From the NCBI GenBank assembly GCA_046331705.1, contig JAXLQJ010000048.1, positions 1-57,109 of the forward strand: 57,109 bases of DNA, read 5' to 3'. Positions within the stretch are counted from its first letter, which is position 1, and every line of letters starts with the position of its first letter. Below, one piece after another: positions 51,917 to 57,109 of this stretch. The position numbers and the translations under genes are program-made. The notes beneath the pieces are model-generated. The model had not been told where the DNA came from and ran no database searches. It saw only the letters and a list, made by a program, of their open reading frames with translations. The stretch is from JADJOY01 sp046331705 [NCBI: bacterium]. Lineage in GTDB: Bacteria; JADJOY01.

Positions 51917-52827
51917 CGCGCCAAGATCGCGCGCAGCGCCGCATCCGGCTCGGTGAAGCGAAACACGTAGCCGAGCTCGAGCGCGCGCTTCGGCACCGCG
52001 CGCTGGCCATCGAGCACGACCGTGGCCGCTTCGCCGAACGCCAGCTCCACGCCGGCGCGGGGCGCGGGCAACCAGGACGGCCGCCCCAGCACGTGCCCGA
52101 GGGTCTCGGAAAGCTCACCGTTGGTGACCGGATGCGGGGCGGTCGCGTTCAGCACGCCGCTCACCTCCGACCGGTCGATCGCGAACAGCACCAGCCCCAC
52201 GAGATCGTCGAGGTGGATCCACGACACCCACTGCGCACCGTCGCCGATGGGTCCGCCGACGAAGAGCTTGAAGGGCAGCAGCATCTTGGGCAGCGCCCCG
52301 CCCTCCTTGCCCAGCACCACGCCGATGCGCAGCACGGCGGTGCGCACTCCGAGCGCGTCGGCGCGCCGTGCCTCGAGCTCCCAGTCGCGACAGACGGCGG
52401 CCAGGAAGTCGCTGCCGCACGGCGCCTCCTCCGCGAGCTCCGCAATCCCCGACACACCGTAGTAGCCCACCGCCGAGGCGCTCACCAGCACCGCCGGGCG
52501 CTCGTCCATCTGCGCCATCGCCTGCACCAGCGCGCGCGTGCCGTCGACGCGACTGGCGCGGATGCGCTCCTTGCGCGCCTCGCTCCAGCGCGCGCCGAAC
52601 ACGGGCTCGCCCGCGAGGTTCACCACCGCGCTCACGCCCGCGAGGCCGGCGGCGATCCCGACCGAGTCGTCCGGATCCCAGCGCACCGCCACGACCTCGG
52701 CGTCGAGGCGTTCGGCGGCCGCCTCGGGATCCCTCGTGAAGGCGATGACCTCGTCGCCGCGCTCGGCGAGCGCGCGCGCCACCGCGCGGCCGACGAAACC
52801 CGTGGCACCCGTGATCGCAACGCGCAT
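51913..52827 (-). CDS. TIGR01777/YfcH-type NAD(P)-binding epimerase
   Basis: 304 residues, an atypical short-chain dehydrogenase. The Rossmann fingerprint is MRVAITGATGFVGRAVARAL, and family features follow: VVNLAGEPVFGARWSEARKERIRASRVDGTRALVQAM, SASAVGYYG with the catalytic-type Tyr, and WIHLDDLVGLVLFAI. The C-terminal DUF1731-like tail (VLDGQRAVPKRALELGYVFRFTEPDAALRAIL) is present, so the protein is full length. Its exact reaction is unknown. GAGG lies just upstream of the ATG. It overlaps the acyl-CoA ligase gene by ATGA. Confidence 0.93.
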   Translation of the reverse strand: MRVAITGATGFVGRAVARALAERGDEVIAFTRDPEAAAERLDAEVVAVRWDPDDSVGIAAGLAGVSAVVNLAGEPVFGARWSEARKERIRASRVDGTRALVQAMAQMDERPAVLVSASAVGYYGVSGIAELAEEAPCGSDFLAAVCRDWELEARRADALGVRTAVLRIGVVLGKEGGALPKMLLPFKLFVGGPIGDGAQWVSWIHLDDLVGLVLFAIDRSEVSGVLNATAPHPVTNGELSETLGHVLGRPSWLPAPRAGVELAFGEAATVVLDGQRAVPKRALELGYVFRFTEPDAALRAILAR

Positions 52828-52840
52828 CGACCTCGCCCCC

Positions 52841-52878
52841 CGCGGCTGCGCCGCGCGGACGGGGCGCTGCCCCGTCCG
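52841..52878 (-). terminator. Two strong GC hairpins downstream of the phosphorylase gene
   Basis: CGGACGGGGC-GCT-GCCCCGTCCG (52856-52878) is a perfect 10-bp stem with a 3-base loop, starting 20 bases beyond the phosphorylase stop on the minus strand. CGCGGC-TGC-GCCGCG (52841-52855) follows directly. No U tract is present, so this could be a terminator, an attenuator or an mRNA-protecting structure before the epimerase gene. Confidence 0.55.
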
Positions 52879-52897
52879 TATCCACTCGCGCCGCCCC

Positions 52898-55057
52898 TCA
52901 GCCCGGGTTCACCTCGCAGGACCCCGCGCCCGCCGCCGGTAGATAACAGCGCTCCACGTAGTCCATCACCATGCGATCGGTGTTGAAGCGCCAGCCCAGC
53001 GTGCGCACCGCGCGCTTGACCCGCGCCAGCCAACGCACCGGCAGACCCCAGGAATCGCGCTCGTAGAAGAGCGGCACGATCTCGTCCTCGAGGACCCGCA
53101 TCAGGTCGGCCGCATCGCGCTCTTCCTGGACGCCCGAGCTCACGTGGACCTCGCCGGTGCCGATCGCGAATCCATTGTGACCGTCGTAACCCTCGGGGAA
53201 CCAACCGTCCAGGATCGAGAAGTTGAGGCCGCCGTTGAGCAGCACCTTCTGGCCGCTGGTGCCGCTCGCCTCGAGGGGCCGCGTGGGATTGTTGAGCCAC
53301 ACGTCCACGCCCTGCACCAGGTGCCGCGCGACGTTGATCTCGAAGTCCTCGATGAACGCGAGGCGTCCCTGGAAACCGACGTCCGCCATCGACTGCACGA
53401 TCTCGCGGATCAAACCCTTGCCGATCTCGTCGTGGGGATGCGCCTTGCCCGCGAACACGATCTGCACCGGGCGAGTGGGATCGGTGAGGATGCGCTTCAG
53501 CCGCTCCCGGTCGCGCAGGATCAGCGTCGCGCGCTTGTACTGGGCGAAGCGACGCGCGAAGCCGATCGTGAGCACGTTGGGATCGAAGGAGTCGGCGACG
53601 CGCCGGGCCACCGCCGGGTCGAGCCCCTCGGTGCGCTCGCTCTGGGTGATCAGGCGGCGCCGCACGAAGCGCACCAGCTTCGACTTGAGGATCTGCAGCG
53701 TCTCCCAGAGCTCGACGTCGGGGACCTCGTCGATCCCCATCCACGTCTCGGGATGCGCCAGGTGGATCGGCCAATCGGGCCGCAGGTGGCGATCGTAGAG
53801 CAAGCGCATCTCGGGCGCGAGCCAGGTGGGAACGTGCACGCCGTTGGTGATGTGGCCGATCGGCACCTCGGACTCGTTGCGCTGCGGCCACAGGCCGTGC
53901 CACATGCGCCGCGTGACGCGTCCGTGCAAGGCGCTCACACCGTTGGCCTTGCTGGCGCACTTGAGCGCGAGCACGGTCATGCAGAACGGCTCGCCGGCGT
54001 CTTGCGCGTTCACGCGGCCAAGCGAGAGCAAGCCCTCGCGCGTGAGGCCGAGGCTCTCGCGCATGCCGAGCAGGTGCTCTTCCGCCAGGTCGGGCTCGAA
54101 GCGGTCGTGACCGGCCTCGACGGGAGTGTGGGTGGTGAACACCACCTTCTGACGCACCTCGCGCATCGCGTCGACGAAGCTCAACCCGTCGTCGTGCATG
54201 CGCTGGCGCACCAGCTCCAGCACGGCGAAGGCGCTGTGTCCCTCGTTGAGGTGCACCACGCCCGGCACGATGCCGAGCGCCGAGAGCGCCCGCACACCGC
54301 CCACTCCCAGCAGCAGCTCCTGCCGGATGCGCGTGCGGCGGTCACCGCCGTAGAGCCGCGTCTCCACGCTGAGATCGAGCGCGCCGTTCTCCGGCAGGTG
54401 CGGATCGAGCAACACCAGGATCACGCGGCCCACGTCCACGCGCCACACCCGCGCACGCATCACGGTGCCGTTGCCGATCGGCACCTCGATCACGACCTTC
54501 TGGCCGGTGCGGCTGATGGCCTCGCGAACCGGTTGCTCGGCGGTGTCGAAGTTCGAGTAGCTCTCGCGCTGATAGCCGGATCGGTCGACCCATTGCCGGA
54601 AGTAGCCCTCGCGATAGAGCAGGCTCACGCCCACCAGCGGCAGCCCCAGGTCCGAGGCGCTCTTGAGGTGGTCGCCCGCGAGAACGCCCAGGCCGCCCGA
54701 ATAGAGCGGCAGCGACTCGTGCAGGCCGAACTCCGCCGAGAAGTAGGCCACCGGGCGTGCGAGCAGCGCGCCGGCGTGCGCAATCGCCCACGTGCGCGTG
54801 TCGGTGAGATAGGTCTCGAGGCTGCGATACGCCCCCTCGATGCGCGCGTTGAGCTCGAGCTCGTGCGAGCGCTCGATGATGACCGCGTCGCTCAAGCGCT
54901 TCAGCATCGCCACCGGATTGTGATCGCAGCGCCGCCACAGATCCGGATCCAGCGAGCGAAACACCTGAACCACTTCCGGGTGCCAGGCCCACCACAGATT
55001 CTGGGAAAGGCGCTCGAGCTTGAGGCGCAAGAGCTTTGCTTCGTCACGCGTGATCAT
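52898..55057 (-). CDS. glgP: Alpha-glucan phosphorylase, short (TIGR02094) form
   Basis: 719 residues from the ATG at 55057. It matches the shorter glycogen/maltodextrin phosphorylase subfamily: QNLWWAWHPEVVQVFRSLDPDLW at the start, VAYFSAEFGLHESLPLYSGGLGVLAGDHLKSASDLGLPLVGVSLLYREGYF, VVHLNEGHSAF, VFTTHTPVEAGHDRF, and RPLEASGTSGQKVLLNGGLNFSILDGWFPEG, the last holding the pyridoxal-phosphate Lys. It releases glucose-1-phosphate from glycogen-type storage polymer in the cytosol. It appears to have its own promoter in the 211-base upstream gap and is followed by strong hairpins. Confidence 0.93.
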   Translation of the reverse strand: MITRDEAKLLRLKLERLSQNLWWAWHPEVVQVFRSLDPDLWRRCDHNPVAMLKRLSDAVIIERSHELELNARIEGAYRSLETYLTDTRTWAIAHAGALLARPVAYFSAEFGLHESLPLYSGGLGVLAGDHLKSASDLGLPLVGVSLLYREGYFRQWVDRSGYQRESYSNFDTAEQPVREAISRTGQKVVIEVPIGNGTVMRARVWRVDVGRVILVLLDPHLPENGALDLSVETRLYGGDRRTRIRQELLLGVGGVRALSALGIVPGVVHLNEGHSAFAVLELVRQRMHDDGLSFVDAMREVRQKVVFTTHTPVEAGHDRFEPDLAEEHLLGMRESLGLTREGLLSLGRVNAQDAGEPFCMTVLALKCASKANGVSALHGRVTRRMWHGLWPQRNESEVPIGHITNGVHVPTWLAPEMRLLYDRHLRPDWPIHLAHPETWMGIDEVPDVELWETLQILKSKLVRFVRRRLITQSERTEGLDPAVARRVADSFDPNVLTIGFARRFAQYKRATLILRDRERLKRILTDPTRPVQIVFAGKAHPHDEIGKGLIREIVQSMADVGFQGRLAFIEDFEINVARHLVQGVDVWLNNPTRPLEASGTSGQKVLLNGGLNFSILDGWFPEGYDGHNGFAIGTGEVHVSSGVQEERDAADLMRVLEDEIVPLFYERDSWGLPVRWLARVKRAVRTLGWRFNTDRMVMDYVERCYLPAAGAGSCEVNPG

Positions 55058-55225
55058 GACCAGAACCCGAGCTTTCTCGAGGGAACTCCGCTCGCGCGGC
55101 AACCCGCGGCAACGATGAAATCGACGAACGACACGGACGATCGAGCGATCACAAGAGGCGAACTGTATCTCCCCCATTCCGCGGGAAAAGGGGCTCGCGC
55201 AAGATCGCGTTCCCGTGCGCCGCGG

Positions 55226-55258
55226 GGGCCAGCGCTGGCCCGATGGGACCAGCGGTCC
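55226..55258 (-). terminator. Palindrome plus hairpin after the diguanylate cyclase gene
   Basis: A perfect 16-base palindrome GGGCCAGCGCTGGCCC (55226-55241) is followed by GGACC-AGC-GGTCC (55246-55258). They lie 11-43 bases past the stop of the minus-strand diguanylate cyclase gene. They lack a U tract, so function is tentative. Confidence 0.4.
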
Positions 55259-55268
55259 GGGGCCGCGC

Positions 55269-56726
55269 TCACACGGAGCGCGTGGGCGGCTCGAGCGTGT
55301 GCGTGGCGGGCTCGGCCGGCGCGGCGTCGTCGTGGATCGTCACCACGTTTCCGCCCGCGGCCTTGCTCTGGTAGAGCGCGGAATCGGCGGCGGCGAGCAG
55401 CGCGTTCACGTCGGCGAGCGGCGTGCGGCCGAGCGCGATCCCGATGCTCGCGCCGATCTCGACGGTCTGGCCCTCGACGACGATCGGGCGGGCGACGGCG
55501 TCGATCACCTTGTGACCCAACGCCAGCGCCTCCTCCGGCCCGCGCACCGCGAACTGGATCAGCACGAACTCGTCGCCGCCCATGCGCACGCTCAAATCGT
55601 CGCGGCGCGTGACGTGGACCAGACGCTCCGCGACGGCCTTGAGCACCTCGTCGCCCAAGCGATGACCGAGACGATCGTTCACCCCCTTGAAGCGATCGAG
55701 GTCGATGAAGTGCAGCGCGATCTGCTCGTCGGAACGGCGGCGCGCATCGTGTCGCAACCGCTCCAGGCGCTCGACCAGGTGCTGGCGATTCGAGAGCCCG
55801 GTCAACGAGTCGTGGAACGCCAGATGGCGAAGCTTCTGCGCCTCGTGCTGCTCGGTAAGGTCCTGCAGGACGCCGTCGAGAACGATCTCGCCGCCCCGCG
55901 CCCGCGGCACCGGACGTCCCTTGAACGCCGCCAGAAACGACGTGCCATCGCTGCGCAGCGCCCGGATCTGAATGCTGAATTCCCGTTCGGCGGGAGGCGC
56001 GGTGAAGAGCGTGCGGATCACGCGATGGTGCGCGCGATCCACGCGCGCGAGCAGCTCCTCGAGCGTGGAGGGCAAGGGCTGCTCGCCGCCCATCCGAAAG
56101 AGCGTGCGCGCGATCGGATCGAGCTGCAGACGGCGCTCGCCAGGATCCCACCGCCAACCCGCCACCGAGGCGATCTGCTGAAGCTCGAGCGCCCGAGCCT
56201 CCGCCGCCGCCAGCGCATCGATCCGCCGGCGCCGCCCGACCAACCGCCACACCGTGCGCGCGAGCGCCGTGAGTCGTTCGGCGTCGGTGGAATCGTACGG
56301 CGCATCGCGATTGCCGACCCCCATGAGCACGCGGCACGCGCCCCCCTCGATGACCGGCACCCCGAGATGACGCGTGAGGTGCGCGTGGCCCTCGGGATAA
56401 CCGCGGCGATCGGGCAGCGATGGATAGTCGTTGTGGATCACCGCCCGCCCGAGCCGTGCGGCGTCCGCCCACACCCCCGCGGCATCGATGGGGTAATGAC
56501 GGTCGAAGACCGCGGTGCAGTACGCGAACGTGCCGCGCGACCACGCCACCAGCTCGATCGTGCGCTGATCGTCGTTGACGAAGTGCAGATAGCCGATGCG
56601 GCTCTCGCTCAGCTCGACCGCCAGATCGATGGCGCGTTGCACGAGCTCCTGCTCGCTCGCCAACCACGCGAGCTCGTGCAGCTCGAGCTGCACCGCGAGC
56701 TCGCGCTCCTGGATGCGGACGCTCAT
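55269..56726 (-). CDS. Diguanylate cyclase with GAF-like and PAS-like sensor domains
   Basis: 485 residues from the ATG at 56726. Residues about 15-170 form a GAF-like domain (RAIDLAVELSESRIGYLHFVNDDQRTIELVAWSRGTF...LGVPVIEGGACRVLMGVGNRD). Residues about 190-310 are PAS-like (AGWRWDPGERRLQLDPIARTLF...FSIQIRALRSDGTSFLAAF). The C-terminus is a GGDEF domain beginning at LAFHDSLTGLSNRQHLVERL with an intact RMGGDEF signature and an RxxD inhibitory site six residues before it (RRDD), so an active, product-inhibited c-di-GMP synthase is expected. No membrane helix; it is a cytosolic sensor of an unknown signal. Confidence 0.94.
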   Translation of the reverse strand: MSVRIQERELAVQLELHELAWLASEQELVQRAIDLAVELSESRIGYLHFVNDDQRTIELVAWSRGTFAYCTAVFDRHYPIDAAGVWADAARLGRAVIHNDYPSLPDRRGYPEGHAHLTRHLGVPVIEGGACRVLMGVGNRDAPYDSTDAERLTALARTVWRLVGRRRRIDALAAAEARALELQQIASVAGWRWDPGERRLQLDPIARTLFRMGGEQPLPSTLEELLARVDRAHHRVIRTLFTAPPAEREFSIQIRALRSDGTSFLAAFKGRPVPRARGGEIVLDGVLQDLTEQHEAQKLRHLAFHDSLTGLSNRQHLVERLERLRHDARRRSDEQIALHFIDLDRFKGVNDRLGHRLGDEVLKAVAERLVHVTRRDDLSVRMGGDEFVLIQFAVRGPEEALALGHKVIDAVARPIVVEGQTVEIGASIGIALGRTPLADVNALLAAADSALYQSKAAGGNVVTIHDDAAPAEPATHTLEPPTRSV

Positions 56727-56968
56727 CGAGCCTCGCTCGTGCGGATCCCTGACTCCGGGTGCCGGACGGATCCTACTCCCGCGTCCGCGCACCTGCCATC
56801 CGCGCGCGCCGCGCGCGCCGAATCACGCGCGCCGCGACAGCACCGCCGGCGCGCTCGCGCTCCCCGGCCGCGCAGCCGCCACGCCGCGTCTGCGCCGCGC
56901 CAACAGCGCCTATTCGCTCCGAGCGGGCTGTGCTAATTACTCCGACTCGCTCGCGAACGCGAGCGCAT

Positions 56969-57046
56969 GGTGGGTGTAGCTCAGTCGGTTAGAGCGCCAG
57001 GTTGTGGCCCTGGAGGTCGTGGGTTCGAATCCCATCACTCACCCCA
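56969..57046 (+). tRNA. trnH: tRNA-His (anticodon GTG)
   Basis: A full cloverleaf can be folded. The acceptor stem GTGGGTG (56970-56976) pairs with CACTCAC (57036-57042). An extra G at 56969 faces the discriminator C at 57043, the hallmark of tRNA-His. The anticodon stem CCAGG/CCTGG encloses a 7-base loop with GTG at 57004-57006. GGTTCGAAT forms the T loop, and CCA is encoded at 57044-57046. Confidence 0.97.
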
Positions 57047-57060
57047 CGGGAAGTTGAATC

Positions 57061-57084
57061 GCCTCGGCCGGTTGCGGCCGGGGC
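57061..57084 (+). terminator. Hairpin downstream of tRNA-His
   Basis: GCCTCGGCCG-GTTG-CGGCCGGGGC forms a 10-bp stem with one G-T wobble, 15 bases after the tRNA 3' end. It is followed by GTTCGCGTGTT, a weak T-containing stretch. A terminator or 3'-processing signal is likely. Confidence 0.6.
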
Positions 57085-57109
57085 GTTCGCGTGTTCAGAA
57101 CGACCAAGT

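Overview
The window is about 57 kb of very GC-rich DNA (third codon positions are mostly G or C). It comes from a Gram-negative bacterium: it encodes outer-membrane lipoproteins, a beta-barrel protein with a signal peptide, and periplasmic c-type cytochromes. The gene content (very large multiheme cytochromes, wax-ester/triacylglycerol synthase, ISNCY-type transposase remnant, Lon-like AAA protease, TIR-WD40 protein, HAMP-less sensor kinase) fits Myxococcota or another deltaproteobacteria-like lineage. That placement is an inference; no 16S rRNA gene is present. Because of the GC bias almost every gene has long open frames on the opposite strand; these were treated as shadows.

Layout. 1-8.05 kb (minus): 3'-truncated sensor histidine kinase, then a tight set of an adenosine-specific-kinase family protein, a Lon-like AAA protease and a heterodimeric ABC exporter pair. 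8.2-10.8 kb (minus): a type IIG restriction-modification-like protein whose nuclease and methyltransferase motifs are both degenerate. 10.9-12.4 kb: a frameshifted ISNCY-type transposase lying between two 89-bp direct repeats.

12.6-20.6 kb (plus) is the most striking region: a compact operon for a predicted trans-envelope electron conduit. It contains a membrane b-type cytochrome, a 32-CXXCH exported cytochrome, a 24-CXXCH lipoprotein cytochrome built from nine 40-residue two-heme repeats, an outer-membrane beta-barrel, and a membrane-anchored iron-sulfur flavoprotein. Together they carry 56 predicted c-type hemes plus a probable two-heme cytochrome b.

20.8-24.1 kb: one large protein with a SLOG-like N-terminus, a TIR domain with the NADase-type WxxxE motif, one membrane helix and WD40 repeats. 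24.3-34.1 kb is mostly lipid metabolism: HlyIII, patatin-like lipase, a small helical phasin-like protein under a strong inverted-repeat operator, WS/DGAT, alpha/beta hydrolase, a FATP/FadD-type acyl-CoA synthetase with a TetR-type operator, a serine hydrolase and a PlsC-like acyltransferase.

34.2-47.9 kb: membrane glycosyltransferase-like protein, two SGNH hydrolases, M48 protease, VOC protein translationally coupled to a di-heme cytochrome lipoprotein, GH18 lipoprotein, a three-gene radical-SAM/radical-SAM/GNAT operon and a CBS-domain protein. 48-56.7 kb (minus): beta-helix exported protein, acyl-CoA ligase, TIGR01777-type epimerase, alpha-glucan phosphorylase and a GAF/PAS-like/GGDEF diguanylate cyclase. 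The window ends with tRNA-His and a hairpin.
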